Part shown: in pieces, positions 35,472 through 44,396 of the stretch
Numbering within the stretch: the stretch's first letter is position 1
Layout of the letters: the number at the start of each line of letters is the position of its first letter
NCBI GenBank assembly: GCA_963811895.1
Contig: CAWETE010000015.1
Span: 258,038-322,037, forward strand
From: DASSUW01 sp963811895
GTDB lineage: Bacteria > Actinomycetota > Thermoleophilia > Solirubrobacterales > Solirubrobacteraceae
Direction: 5' to 3'
DNA: 64,000 nucleotides
Position numbers and translations under genes: made by a program
Notes under the pieces: model-generated
What the model was told of the DNA's origin: nothing
What the model saw: only the letters and a program-made list of their open reading frames with translations
Database searches by the model: none

Positions 35472-36461
35472 GTGCGAGAGCTTCTGCGCCCGCCGCCGCA
35501 TCGTGGACCGCTGATCGCCGCCGGGGCGGTGGTGCTCGCCACCGGGCTCGTCCTGTTCGAGCTGCGGCTGATGAACGAGCTGTCGGATGTCGTGCACTTC
35601 CTCGTGCTCGGCATTCCCGCCGGCGTCATCCTCGCGCTCGGGCTGCAGGCCCCGAACGAGGACGGCAAGCCGCCTGCCTACCAGTCGGTGCTGCTCGTCG
35701 CCGGGCTGCTGCTCCTGCTTCCCGCGCTGCTGCGCCTCGCCGACGTGCTCGGCGCCGAGGACCCCGAGGACTTCCCCGCCGGTGAGCTCACCTGGACGTT
35801 CGCGGTGGTGGCCGGCGTCGCGCTGTACGCGGCCGTCCGCCGCAACTCGGCGATCTGCCTGCTGCTCGCGTCCATCGCGGGCGTCGGCTCGCTGCTGTCC
35901 TGCTGGGAGTGGATCTTCGCGCCGGGCACGTTCACGGCCTCGCGCTGGCTGCTGGCGCTCAGCGCCGCGGCGCTCGTGATGGGCGGGCTCGCGCTGCGCG
36001 ACAGCGCTGCGCGCCAGTCGGAGATCCTCATCGACGCCGCCGGCCTGGCGATCCTCTTCATCGGGATCCAGGGCGTCGTGCCGGCGTTCATCGGCGGCGA
36101 CGAGGCGTTCGGCGCGGACTCCGCGCTGCCCGACCTCTGGGAGCTGGTCGTGTTCGGCGCCGGCGTCGGCCTGCTCGCATACGGCGCGCTCGACCGCTCG
36201 CCCGGGCCGGCCTGGCTGGGCTTCGCCAACCTCGTGGTGTTCGTCGGCGCGGTGGGCCTCGACGCCGACGAGACGCTGTACTTCTGGCCGCTCGCGCTCC
36301 TCCTCGTCGGCGCGCTCATGATGGGCGCCGGCCTGCGCCCGCGCGAGCCGCTGCCGCCGGAGCCTGACGCCTACCGCGCCGGCGAGCAGCCGCTCGCCAG
36401 CCGCACCGCCGACGACGAAGTGGTGATGCGGGTGCGCGTGGATGACGCGCCGGAGCGCTAG
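35472..36461 (+). CDS. Multi-pass membrane protein of unknown function
   Basis: A 329-aa protein with about nine hydrophobic helices (for example PLIAAGAVVLATGLVLFEL, HFLVLGIPAGVILALGL, SVLLVAGLLLLLPALLRLA, LLALSAAALVMGGLAL, LLLVGALMMGAGL) and a polar C-terminus of about 45 residues. No family is recognised. GTG 35472 is chosen because the first helix begins soon after it and TAGCCT lies 8 nt upstream. It lies between the Rieske/DUF2231 gene and the carboxylase. Confidence 0.65.
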   Translation: MRELLRPPPHRGPLIAAGAVVLATGLVLFELRLMNELSDVVHFLVLGIPAGVILALGLQAPNEDGKPPAYQSVLLVAGLLLLLPALLRLADVLGAEDPEDFPAGELTWTFAVVAGVALYAAVRRNSAICLLLASIAGVGSLLSCWEWIFAPGTFTASRWLLALSAAALVMGGLALRDSAARQSEILIDAAGLAILFIGIQGVVPAFIGGDEAFGADSALPDLWELVVFGAGVGLLAYGALDRSPGPAWLGFANLVVFVGAVGLDADETLYFWPLALLLVGALMMGAGLRPREPLPPEPDAYRAGEQPLASRTADDEVVMRVRVDDAPER

Positions 36462-36464
36462 TTT
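36459..36464 (+). promoter_or_regulatory. Putative -10 box before the carboxylase gene
   Basis: TAGTTT overlaps the upstream stop codon and lies 9 nt before ATG 36474. Confidence 0.35.
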
Positions 36465-36473
36465 GACGAGCCG

Positions 36474-37994
36474 ATGACCGACGCACAGCACGTCGAAGAC
36501 GCCTTCGAGCGCGCCTACGCGGGCGGCCCCGAGCGCCACAGGGAGAAGTCGGCCCAGCAGGGCAAGCTGCCCGTGCGCGAGCGCGTCGCGCGGCTGCTCG
36601 ACGAAGGCTCGTTCACCGAGGACGCGCTGCTCGCCAACTGGGAGGCCGAGGGCCTCGGCGCCGACGGCGTCGTCACCGGCCTCGGCACGATCGGCGGCCG
36701 CACCGTCGCGCTGATGGCCAACGACCCGACCGTCAAGGCCGGCTCCTGGGGCCCGAAGACGGTCGAGAAGATCCTCCGCATCCAGGAGGCCGCGCTCAGC
36801 CACCGGGTGCCGATGGTCTACCTGGTCGACAGCGCCGGCGCCCGCATCACCGACCAGGTGCAGATGTTCCCCGGCCGCCGCCACGCCGGCCGCATCTTCT
36901 TCAACGAGGTCCGCCTCTCCGGCGCCGTCCCGCAGGTGTGCGTGCTGTTCGGCCCCAGCGCCGCCGGCGGCGCCTACATCCCCGCCTTCTGCGACGTCGT
37001 GATCATGCGCGAGGGCAACGCCTCGATGTACCTCGGCTCGCCGCGGATGGCGGAGATGGTGATCGGCGAGAAGGTCTCGCTCGACGAGATGGGCGGCGCC
37101 AAGATGCACACCGGCGTCTCCGGCTGCGGCCATTTCCTCGTCAAGAGCGACGAGGAGGGGATCGACCTCGCCAAGCAGTACCTCTCGTACTTCCCGGGCT
37201 CGTGCGACGACGAGCCGCCCGTGGCGCCTCCCGCGGCGCCCGGGGCGGAGCTGCCGGCGATCCCCGTCGACGAGAACAAGCCGTGGAACATGCACGAGCT
37301 GATCGACGCGCTGGTCGACGAGGACTCCTTCCTCGAGGTCCACAAGCGCTGGGCCAAGGAGGTGATCGTCGGCTACGCGCGGCTCGAGGGCCGCGTGGTC
37401 GGGATCGTCGCCAACCAGCCGAAGTTCAAGGGCGGCGTGCTGTTCGTCGACTCCGCCGACAAGGCCGCGCGCTTCATCTGGACGTGCAACGCCTTCAACG
37501 TCCCGCTGCTCTTCCTGGCCGACGTGCCCGGCTTCATGATCGGCACCCAGGTCGAGCGCCAGGGCATCATCCGCCACGGCGCCAAGATGATCTCCGCCGT
37601 CTCGGAGGCGACGGTGCCGAAGCTGTCGGTGATCGTCCGCAAGGCGTACGGCGCCGGCCTGTACGCGATGGCCGGCCCGGCCTTCGACCCCGACGCGACG
37701 CTCGCGCTGCCGACCGCCAAGATCGCCGTCATGGGACCGAGCGCCGCGGTCAACGCCGTCTTCTACAACCAGCTCCAGGCGATCGAGGACGAGCAGGAGC
37801 GCGCGGCGCGCCGCACCGAGCTGATGGAGGAGTACGCCGAGGGCGTCGACCTGCTCAAGCTCGCCTCCGAGATGGTGATCGACGCCATCGTGCAGCCCGG
37901 GGACCTGCGCGACGAGCTCGTCCGGCGCTTTGCCCGCTACCAGAACAAGGCCCGCGAATGGCCCGTCAAGCGCAACGCGATTCCGCCCGCCTGA
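36474..37994 (+). CDS. Acyl-CoA carboxylase beta (carboxyltransferase) subunit
   Basis: A 506-aa carboxyltransferase with two crotonase-like halves. The N-half has DSAGARITDQVQMFPGRRHAGRIFFN and FGPSAAGGAYIPAFCD; the C-half has FLADVPGFMIGTQVERQGIIRHGAKM and RKAYGAGLYAMAGPAFDPD. This matches AccD/PCCB/MCCB-type subunits that carboxylate acetyl-, propionyl- or 3-methylcrotonyl-CoA. The biotin carboxylase/BCCP subunit is not in the window. The HMG-CoA lyase and enoyl-CoA hydratase nearby make a leucine-type substrate plausible, but this is inference. Confidence 0.9.
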   Translation: MTDAQHVEDAFERAYAGGPERHREKSAQQGKLPVRERVARLLDEGSFTEDALLANWEAEGLGADGVVTGLGTIGGRTVALMANDPTVKAGSWGPKTVEKILRIQEAALSHRVPMVYLVDSAGARITDQVQMFPGRRHAGRIFFNEVRLSGAVPQVCVLFGPSAAGGAYIPAFCDVVIMREGNASMYLGSPRMAEMVIGEKVSLDEMGGAKMHTGVSGCGHFLVKSDEEGIDLAKQYLSYFPGSCDDEPPVAPPAAPGAELPAIPVDENKPWNMHELIDALVDEDSFLEVHKRWAKEVIVGYARLEGRVVGIVANQPKFKGGVLFVDSADKAARFIWTCNAFNVPLLFLADVPGFMIGTQVERQGIIRHGAKMISAVSEATVPKLSVIVRKAYGAGLYAMAGPAFDPDATLALPTAKIAVMGPSAAVNAVFYNQLQAIEDEQERAARRTELMEEYAEGVDLLKLASEMVIDAIVQPGDLRDELVRRFARYQNKAREWPVKRNAIPPA

Positions 37995-38755
37995 GGCTTT
38001 TCGAGCGGCTGATCGACCACGCGGCGCTGTTCCCGCCCGCGTCGATGGACATGCCCGAGGCGATGGAGGCCGACCGGCGGGCGCGCGCCGGCGAGCACGC
38101 CTGGATGCTCGACCGCTTCATCGTGCCCGCCTCGCGGCTGCACGAGCTGCCGCCCGACGCCCCGCGGCTGAGCGTGGTGCTCGACGGGGGAGAGGGCGAC
38201 CTCGAGGCGGTCGCCTCCACGCCGCACGACGTCGAGCTCGTCGAGGCGAAGATCGATCCCGAGTGGATCCCGGACACCCAGGCGCTCGTGAACGCCAAGC
38301 TCCCCGGGGTCCGCGCGTTCTGGGAGCTCGCCCCGGGCCGCGGCCTTCGCGGGGCCGTCGCGGCGGTGCGCGAGGCGCGCGCGGGAGCGAAGATCCGCTG
38401 CGGCGGAACGACGCTCCCGTCCGTCGCCGATGTCGCGGCCTTCGTGGCCGCCTGCCGCGACGCCGGCGTCCCGTTCAAGGCCACCGCCGGCCTGCACCAT
38501 CCGATCCGCAGCGGCGACCGGCACGGGTTCCTCAACCTGCTCGCCGCTGCCGTCTTCGCTGACGGTGATCTCGAGGCCATCCTCTCCGAGGAGGATCCCG
38601 ACGCCTTCACCCTCGACGAGCGCGGCTTCGGCGTCCACGACCACCATGCGGACGCGGAGACGATCGCCGCCGCGCGCGCCGAGCTGTTCGTCGCCTACGG
38701 CTCGTGCTCGTTCGACGAGCCGACCGGGGACCTCGTCGCGCTCGGCCTGCTGTGA
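37958..38755 (+). CDS. Conserved hypothetical protein
   Basis: A 265-aa soluble protein with the conserved-looking start LFERLIDHAALFPPASMDMPEAMEADRRARAGEHAWMLDRFIVPASRL and a later TIM-barrel-like pattern (KIRCGGTTLPSVADVAAFVAACRDAGVPFKATAGLHHPIR). The C-terminus has HDHHADAETIAAARAELFVAYGSCSFDEP. No enzyme family is recognised. ATG 37958 overlaps the carboxylase gene by 37 bp; a shorter start is possible. Confidence 0.6.
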   Translation: MARQAQRDSARLRLFERLIDHAALFPPASMDMPEAMEADRRARAGEHAWMLDRFIVPASRLHELPPDAPRLSVVLDGGEGDLEAVASTPHDVELVEAKIDPEWIPDTQALVNAKLPGVRAFWELAPGRGLRGAVAAVREARAGAKIRCGGTTLPSVADVAAFVAACRDAGVPFKATAGLHHPIRSGDRHGFLNLLAAAVFADGDLEAILSEEDPDAFTLDERGFGVHDHHADAETIAAARAELFVAYGSCSFDEPTGDLVALGLL

Positions 38756-38762
38756 GCCGGCG

Positions 38763-39866
38763 ATGGCGCGCCCGCGCGTTCTGCTGCTGATCACGCTCGC
38801 GGAGACGGGCGGGGCGCAGGCCTACGTGGCCGCGCTCGCGCAGGCGCTGGCACGCGAGTACGACGTCGTGGTCGCCGCGGGGGGCGACGGCTTCCTCGGT
38901 GAGGCCAGCCGCCGGGCAGGCGTGCGCTACGTGTCGCTGCGCCATCTCCGGCGGCCGCTCCACCCGCTCCACGACGCCCTCGCGCTCGGCGAGCTGTTCC
39001 TCCTGTTCCGTCGCGAGCGGCCGCTGGTACTCCACGCCAACAGCTCCAAGGCCGGGATCCTCGGACGGCTCGCCGGCCTCGCGGCGCGTGTGCCGGTGCG
39101 GCTGTTCACCGTCCACGGCTGGGCCTTCAAGGCGCACGAAGGCCGCGCGTCGACGGCGTACCTGTGGGCCGACCGCGCGATGAGCCCGCTGACCACGACG
39201 ACCATCTGCGTCGCCCACGGCGAACGCGACGCGGGGCTGCGCGCCCGCACCTGCCGCCCGGCCCGCACGGTCGTCATCCACAACGGCGTGCCGCTCGACC
39301 GCCCGCGGCGCTCGCCGGGGCCTGCGAGCCGGCCGGCGACGATCGTGAGCGTCGGCCGCCTGCGGGCGCCGAAGGACTTCGTGACCCTCGTCCGGGCGAT
39401 GGCGGCACTCGAGCCCGGCTCGGCTCGTCTCCGCATCGCCGGCGACGGCCCCGAGCGGGCCGCTCTGGCCGCCGAGGTGGGCCGGCTCGGGCTCGACGAG
39501 AGCGTCGAGCTGCTGGGCACGCGCACCGACGTCCCCGAGCTGCTCGCCGGCGCGGACGTCTTCGTGCTCGCCAGCGACTCCGAGGGCCTACCGATGTCCG
39601 TGCTCGAGGCGATGGCCGCCGGACTGCCGGTCGTCGCCTCCGCGGTGGGGGGAGTCCCGGAGCTCGTCCGCGATGGCGAGACCGGCGTCCTCGTGCCTCC
39701 CCGCGACAGCGCCGCGCTCGCCCGCGCACTTGCCCCGATCGTCGGCGATCCCGAGCTGCGCGACCGGCTCGGCGACGCCGGGCGGCGCCGCGTGGAGCGC
39801 GAGTTCTCGCTCGCGCGCTTCGAGCGCGAGCATCTCGAGCTCTACCGGAACCGCGCCCGGCGATAG
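38763..39866 (+). CDS. Glycosyltransferase family 4
   Basis: A 367-aa GT-B fold transferase. The N-terminal acceptor domain reads LLLITLAETGGAQAYVAALAQAL; the C-terminal nucleotide-sugar domain has TIVSVGRLRAPKDFVTLVRA and FVLASDSEGLPMSVLEAMAAGLPVVASAVGGVPELV (E-x7-E motif). It probably transfers a sugar to a lipid-linked precursor on the inner face of the membrane. It opens the polysaccharide locus, and its 3' end overlaps the convergent deacetylase by 25 bp. Confidence 0.88.
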   Translation: MARPRVLLLITLAETGGAQAYVAALAQALAREYDVVVAAGGDGFLGEASRRAGVRYVSLRHLRRPLHPLHDALALGELFLLFRRERPLVLHANSSKAGILGRLAGLAARVPVRLFTVHGWAFKAHEGRASTAYLWADRAMSPLTTTTICVAHGERDAGLRARTCRPARTVVIHNGVPLDRPRRSPGPASRPATIVSVGRLRAPKDFVTLVRAMAALEPGSARLRIAGDGPERAALAAEVGRLGLDESVELLGTRTDVPELLAGADVFVLASDSEGLPMSVLEAMAAGLPVVASAVGGVPELVRDGETGVLVPPRDSAALARALAPIVGDPELRDRLGDAGRRRVEREFSLARFEREHLELYRNRARR

Positions 39867-40682
39867 GCGGCGCGCAGTGCCGACGGGCGGTCGTGGCCGC
39901 CCTCGAGCTTGGCGCGGAAGTCCGCCAGGCGATCGCCGCCGTCGATGGCCGTCCGCCTGAGCGCGAGCAGGTCGGAGGCGGCCGTGTTGGCGCCGGGCTC
40001 GCAGGTGGTCGCCACCGCGAACCCGGCACGCGCCACCAGCTGCCGCTCGCGCGCGCCGTACACGACCGGCCGGGTAGCAGAAGCCGGTCACCGCGCGGCC
40101 GAGCCGTGCCTCGAGCGCGCTGTTTGGAGCTCGGCGATCTCGCTGCTCGGCGGCGTCCGGCGCGAGGGCCGTGAGGTTGGGGTGCGTGATCGTGTGGGCC
40201 TCGAAGGACAGCACCGGGCCGTCGAGCGCGACGATGTCGTCCCAGCCCAGCACCGGCGGCTGGCGCGCGTACCAGCTGAACGTGGCGGTCCCGCCGGCCA
40301 CGCCGGTCGCCACGAACACGGTGGCCCGGAACTGCCGCTGCTCCAGGACCGGCAGCGCGTGCTCGGCGACGTCGCGGTAGCCGTCGTCGAAGCTGAGCGC
40401 GACGACGTTGTCGAGCCGCTCGCCCGACGTCAGCAGCCGGGCGGCCTCGACCACGTCGACGACCCGGTAGCCCTCGGCGGCGAGCAGGTCCATCTGGTCC
40501 GCGAAGCGCCGCGGCGCGATCGCCAGCGGATCCGGATCGTCGCTGACCCGGTGGTAGAAGAGGACCCGGAGCCCGGCGCGGCGGGGCCGCCCGCGCGCCC
40601 GCCAGGCGGCGGTGCGGAGCCGCGTCAGCGCGGGCTTGATCGCTTGGACCCAGCCCGGCCCGAGCGTCAGGCGCTCGTCCAT
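39842..40682 (-). CDS. Polysaccharide deacetylase (NodB fold), frameshifted
   Basis: The N-terminal part shows the NodB fold: LRVLFYHRVSDDPDPLAI, VVALSFDDGYRDVAEHALPVLE (metal-binding Asp), EAHTITHPNL (His pair) and VTGFCYPAGR. The C-terminus VYGARERQLVARAGFAVATTCEPG...AAYRRARFR lies in a different frame, so a base is lost near 40073. The stretch near 40.11-40.14 kb also looks shifted out and back. Corrected, it would be an ordinary deacetylase of about 280 residues acting on surface polysaccharide. Sequence error is the simplest explanation. Confidence 0.78.
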
Positions 40683-40691
40683 CGCAGGCCA

Positions 40692-40697
40692 ACCCTA
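40692..40697 (-). promoter_or_regulatory. Putative -10 box for the deacetylase
   Basis: TAGGGT on the minus strand, 9 nt before ATG 40682. Confidence 0.35.
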
Positions 40698-40726
40698 ATC
40701 AAACGGCGGGCGGTCAGACTCGGGCG

Positions 40727-41782
40727 GTGACGGTCGACGTCTACGACGCGATCGCGCCGCTGGCCGCGGAATGGGAGGCCCTGGCGAAGTGGGCCGGTGC
40801 GCCGCCGTTCGCGCGGCCGGGCTGGTTCAGCGCGTGGTGGCAAGCGTTCGCGAGCGGCGAGCTCGTGGTCGTGACGTTGACGAGGGCCGGACGGCTGGTG
40901 GGCGTACTCCCGCTCCGGCGTCGCGCCGGCGTCCTCGCGTCGCCCACCAACGCGCATACCCCCGGCTTCCGGCTGCTCGCCGCGGACGCGTCCGCGGCCG
41001 CCGAGCTGATCGCCTGGACCTACGCGCAGCGGCCCCGGCGCGTGCAGCTCGACTACGTCGACGCGGCCGATCCGGCCGTGGCCGAGCTGCACCGCGCGGC
41101 GGCGCGTTCGGGGCATCGCGTCGTCCGGGCTGTGGTCCAGCGGTCCCCCTACGCCGTGCTCGCTCCCGGCGAGGACGTCGAGCGCCGGCTCGGAAGCAAG
41201 GCCGCCCGCAACCTGCGCCGCAATCGCCGCCGGCTCGAGGACACCGGTCACATGGAGATCCGGATCGAGGAAGCGCCCCGGCGGCTCGACCGGCTGCTGG
41301 AGGAGGGCTTCCGCGTCGAGGCGTCCGGCTGGAAGGCCGAGCGCGGCACGGCGATCGCGTCCAGCCCGGCCACCGTGCGGTTCTACACCGACATCGCCGA
41401 CTGGGCGAGGGACGCGGGCCTGTTGAGGCTCGCGTTCCTGCGTGTGGACGGCAAGGCGATCGCCTTCGCCCTCGCGCTCCAGGACGACACGGCGTTCTAC
41501 CTGCTCAAGGGCGGCTACGACCCCGCGCACCGGCGCTTCGCGCCCGGCAAGCTGCTGTTCCGGAGCCTCATGAAGCAGGCCGTCGCGTCCGGCGCGCAGC
41601 GCTTCGAGTTCCTCGGAGCGGCCGAGCCGTGGAAGCTGGAGTGGACGGAGGAGTGCCATGAGCGCATCCTCGTGCGGTCCTACGCGCCCACGGTGCTGGG
41701 CACCGCGGATCGCGCCGCCCAGACCGCGTATCTGCGCTACGGCCGGCCGCTCGCCAAGCGAGCGCTCGCCCGCGTCCGATGA
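40727..41782 (+). CDS. FemAB/CelD-like GNAT-fold acyltransferase
   Basis: A 351-aa protein of the Acetyltransf_6 (BioF2/CelD-like) group. It has an N-terminal GNAT-like half (EWEALAKWAGAPPFARPGWFSAWWQAF), the basic motif KAARNLRRNRRRLE and the second GNAT half FLRVDGKAIAFALALQDDTAFYLLKGGYDPAHRRFAPGKLLF. Such proteins add acyl or aminoacyl groups to exported polysaccharides. GTG 40727 is the start. Its end overlaps the DegT gene as ATGA. Confidence 0.8.
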   Translation: MTVDVYDAIAPLAAEWEALAKWAGAPPFARPGWFSAWWQAFASGELVVVTLTRAGRLVGVLPLRRRAGVLASPTNAHTPGFRLLAADASAAAELIAWTYAQRPRRVQLDYVDAADPAVAELHRAAARSGHRVVRAVVQRSPYAVLAPGEDVERRLGSKAARNLRRNRRRLEDTGHMEIRIEEAPRRLDRLLEEGFRVEASGWKAERGTAIASSPATVRFYTDIADWARDAGLLRLAFLRVDGKAIAFALALQDDTAFYLLKGGYDPAHRRFAPGKLLFRSLMKQAVASGAQRFEFLGAAEPWKLEWTEECHERILVRSYAPTVLGTADRAAQTAYLRYGRPLAKRALARVR

Positions 41783-42849
41783 GCGAGACCGTGCTGCTGC
41801 CGCTCGCGCCGCTCGATCCGCGGGCCTGGCTCGGCGGCCGCCGCGGCAGCCTTCCGTTCCCGCTGGCCGAGGAGGGCTGCCGGCTGTTCTCGCGCGCGCG
41901 GCACGGCCTGCTGGGTGGGCTGCGGGCGCTCGGCATCGGACCCGGCGACGAGGTCCTCACGCCGGCCTATCACCACGGGTCCGAGGTCGAGGCGCTCGAG
42001 CGCGCCGGCGCGCGCTGCGTCTTCTACGACTGCGACGAGAACCTCGCGCCGGACGGCGCCCAGCTCGAGCGCCTCGCCGGCGACCGCACGCGGGCGCTGC
42101 ACCTGACGCACCACCTGGGCCTGCCGCAGGACGCCGCCCGCTGGCGGCGCTGGTGCGACGAGCGCGGCCTCGCGCTCGTCGAGGACGCCGCGCAGGCCTG
42201 GCTGGCCCGCACCGGGGACCGGCCGGCCGGCGCGTACGGCGACCTCGCGATCTTCTCGCTCTACAAGACGTTCGGGCTGCCGGACGGCGGCGCGCTGCTC
42301 TGCCGCTCGGACGCGCCGGCGCCGGACGGGCCGCGCGAGGCCGCGATCCTGCGCCTCGGCCTCGAGCACGCCGCCTGGGTGGCCGGCCGGTCGCGGGCGG
42401 CGGGCGGGCTCGTGTCGCGCCTGCGTCCCTCCCGCCCGTACGACGCGGCGGCGGACCGCGACATCGGAGTTCCACGGCCGGCCTCGGCCGCGACGCTGCT
42501 CGCTCTGCGCCGCGTGGCCGATCCGGCGGTCGCCGAGCGCCGCCGCGAGAACTACGAGCTGCTCCTGGCCCGGCTCGGGGACCGCGTGGCGCCGCCCTTC
42601 GACGCGCTCGCCCCCGGCGCCTGCCCGCTCGTGCTGCCGATCGCGGCTGCCGACAAGCCGGCCCTGCTGCGCCGCCTGCGGGCGCAGGGGATCCGCGCGC
42701 TCGACCTGTGGTCGGTCCCGCATCCGTCGCTCCCGCGCGACGGCTTCCCGCGTGCCGCGGCCCTGCGGCGCACGCTGGTCGGGCTGCCCGTGCACCAGGA
42801 GCTGCGACGGCGCGACCTGGAGCGGATCGCCGCGGCGGTCTTGTCATGA
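41779..42849 (+). CDS. DegT/DnrJ/EryC1-type PLP-dependent sugar aminotransferase
   Basis: A 356-aa fold-type I enzyme: GIGPGDEVLTPAYHHGSEVEAL, ALVEDAAQAW (PLP-binding Asp), and the Schiff-base lysine in FSLYKTFGLPDGGALL. It would place an amino group on a nucleotide sugar before acylation by the upstream GNAT protein. The match to sugar aminotransferases is moderate (HLTHHLGLPQD replaces the usual HLYG), so the substrate may differ. It is coupled at both ends by 4-nt start/stop overlaps. Confidence 0.8.
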   Translation: MSETVLLPLAPLDPRAWLGGRRGSLPFPLAEEGCRLFSRARHGLLGGLRALGIGPGDEVLTPAYHHGSEVEALERAGARCVFYDCDENLAPDGAQLERLAGDRTRALHLTHHLGLPQDAARWRRWCDERGLALVEDAAQAWLARTGDRPAGAYGDLAIFSLYKTFGLPDGGALLCRSDAPAPDGPREAAILRLGLEHAAWVAGRSRAAGGLVSRLRPSRPYDAAADRDIGVPRPASAATLLALRRVADPAVAERRRENYELLLARLGDRVAPPFDALAPGACPLVLPIAAADKPALLRRLRAQGIRALDLWSVPHPSLPRDGFPRAAALRRTLVGLPVHQELRRRDLERIAAAVLS

Positions 42850-44396
42850 GGTCGCTGGCGATCGCCCTGCTGTCGCTCTGCCTCGCGGCGCTCGTGCTGT
42901 CCGCCTTCGACGCGGAGAGCGGCGGTCCCGCCCGGGCCATGCCCGCCCGGATCGGGGCGCCCGTGGAGGCCCGGCCCGCCGGCCCGCGGGCCCACGTGGC
43001 CTACACGGGACCGCGGCGCCTCGAGGGCATCGCCACCCTGCAGGCCCGCGTGCGGCGCGGAGGCGCCCGGGTCGTCGCCGTCACGTTCCGGCTCGCCGGC
43101 CGGGCGCTCGGGACCGACACGCGGCCGCCGTACCGGCTCGACGTCGACGCCTCGCGACTGGATGCGGGCCGGCTGCGGGTCGTCGCGGTCGACAGCCTCG
43201 GCGGGCGAACCCGCGGGCGCCCGGTGCACGTGACGACCGGCGGCGCCTCCCGGGCGCTGACCGTGACGCCTGAGACCGGGCTCCGCCCCGTCCTGCAGGC
43301 GCTGGCGCGGGGCAATGTCAGCGTCCGGCTCGCGCCCGGGCGCTACGAGGTGTCGCACCTCGAGCTGGGCGGCGGAGCGCGCCTCGCCGGCTCCGGGCCG
43401 GACACGGTGCTGGCCGCCAGGGCGGGCGGCTGGTCGCTCGTGACGGTGCGCGGACGCGGCGTGCGCCTCTCCGACCTGACGATCGACGGCGGCGGGCGCG
43501 CCGAGCGCGCCGTCGGCGTCGCCGCCGGATCCCACGACGTGCGGCTCCAGCGGCTGCGGATCGGAGGCATCGGGATCACCGGCGTGGAGGTGTGGGGCGC
43601 GCACTCGCGCATCTCGGTCCAGGACTCGACGATCGCCGGCGCGGGCGCCCGCGGCTCCGGCGTGTTCGAGCTGGGCTCCGACGCCTCGCGCGACATGAGC
43701 GTGATCCGCACCAGCATCAGCGGGTTCCGCAGCTACGGCATCAACTTCGCCCAGCGCGCCTACGACCGGCCGGCTGCCGCGGTGCGGGCGCTCGCGCTCG
43801 ACAACGAGATCTCGGACATCGACGATCCCGGCGCGGCGAGCGGCACCCACGAGGGCGGGATCTGGTCGGGTGGCGTCGCCGCGGCGATCATCGGCAACCG
43901 CATCCGCGACGTCGGATGGGACGGCATCCAGACGGTCGGGTCGTCGCGGCGCGTGACCGTCGTCGGCAACGACGTCGCGCGGACCGGGGTCGGGATCTAC
44001 CTCGAGCACGAGACCAACGACTCGCTGTTCGCGCGCAACACCATCGCCGACGTCGACACCGGCATCAATGTCGAGTGGCGCTACGACGACGCCGGGTCGA
44101 GCGGCAACACGTTCGAGGCCAACACGATCCTGCGACCGGTCGAGGCCGGCGTGTTCGTCGACGTGGAGGGCGATCGCAACCGCATCGTCGACAACGTCGT
44201 GAGCGGCGGCATCGGGCCCGCCGTCGTGCTCCAGGGCGCCTCCGGCAACCTGGTCGCAGGCAACGTCGGCTGCTCGCGCCCGGGCCAGGAGCTGGTGGTG
44301 CAGCAGAGCGCGCACCACGACGACGGACGCGCGGCGCACGCGCTCCGCAACCGGCTGCGCGGCAACCGGAGCGCCGAGGCGTGTCCGGACCGGTGA
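42846..44396 (+). CDS. Exported right-handed parallel beta-helix protein
   Basis: A signal peptide (LAIALLSLCLAALVLSAF) precedes an Ig-like segment (about 40-130: GIATLQARVRRGGARVVAVTFRLAGRAL) and then a long beta-helix of short repeats (ERAVGVAAGSHDVRLQRLRIGG, VEVWGAHSRISVQDSTIAG, VGIYLEHETNDSLFARNTIADVDTG). This resembles PbH1/NosD-type repeats of carbohydrate lyases, epimerases and surface adhesins. The 516-aa protein likely acts on or binds the exported polysaccharide. The catalytic type cannot be told. Starts and stops overlap both neighbours. Confidence 0.8.
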   Translation: MRSLAIALLSLCLAALVLSAFDAESGGPARAMPARIGAPVEARPAGPRAHVAYTGPRRLEGIATLQARVRRGGARVVAVTFRLAGRALGTDTRPPYRLDVDASRLDAGRLRVVAVDSLGGRTRGRPVHVTTGGASRALTVTPETGLRPVLQALARGNVSVRLAPGRYEVSHLELGGGARLAGSGPDTVLAARAGGWSLVTVRGRGVRLSDLTIDGGGRAERAVGVAAGSHDVRLQRLRIGGIGITGVEVWGAHSRISVQDSTIAGAGARGSGVFELGSDASRDMSVIRTSISGFRSYGINFAQRAYDRPAAAVRALALDNEISDIDDPGAASGTHEGGIWSGGVAAAIIGNRIRDVGWDGIQTVGSSRRVTVVGNDVARTGVGIYLEHETNDSLFARNTIADVDTGINVEWRYDDAGSSGNTFEANTILRPVEAGVFVDVEGDRNRIVDNVVSGGIGPAVVLQGASGNLVAGNVGCSRPGQELVVQQSAHHDDGRAAHALRNRLRGNRSAEACPDR

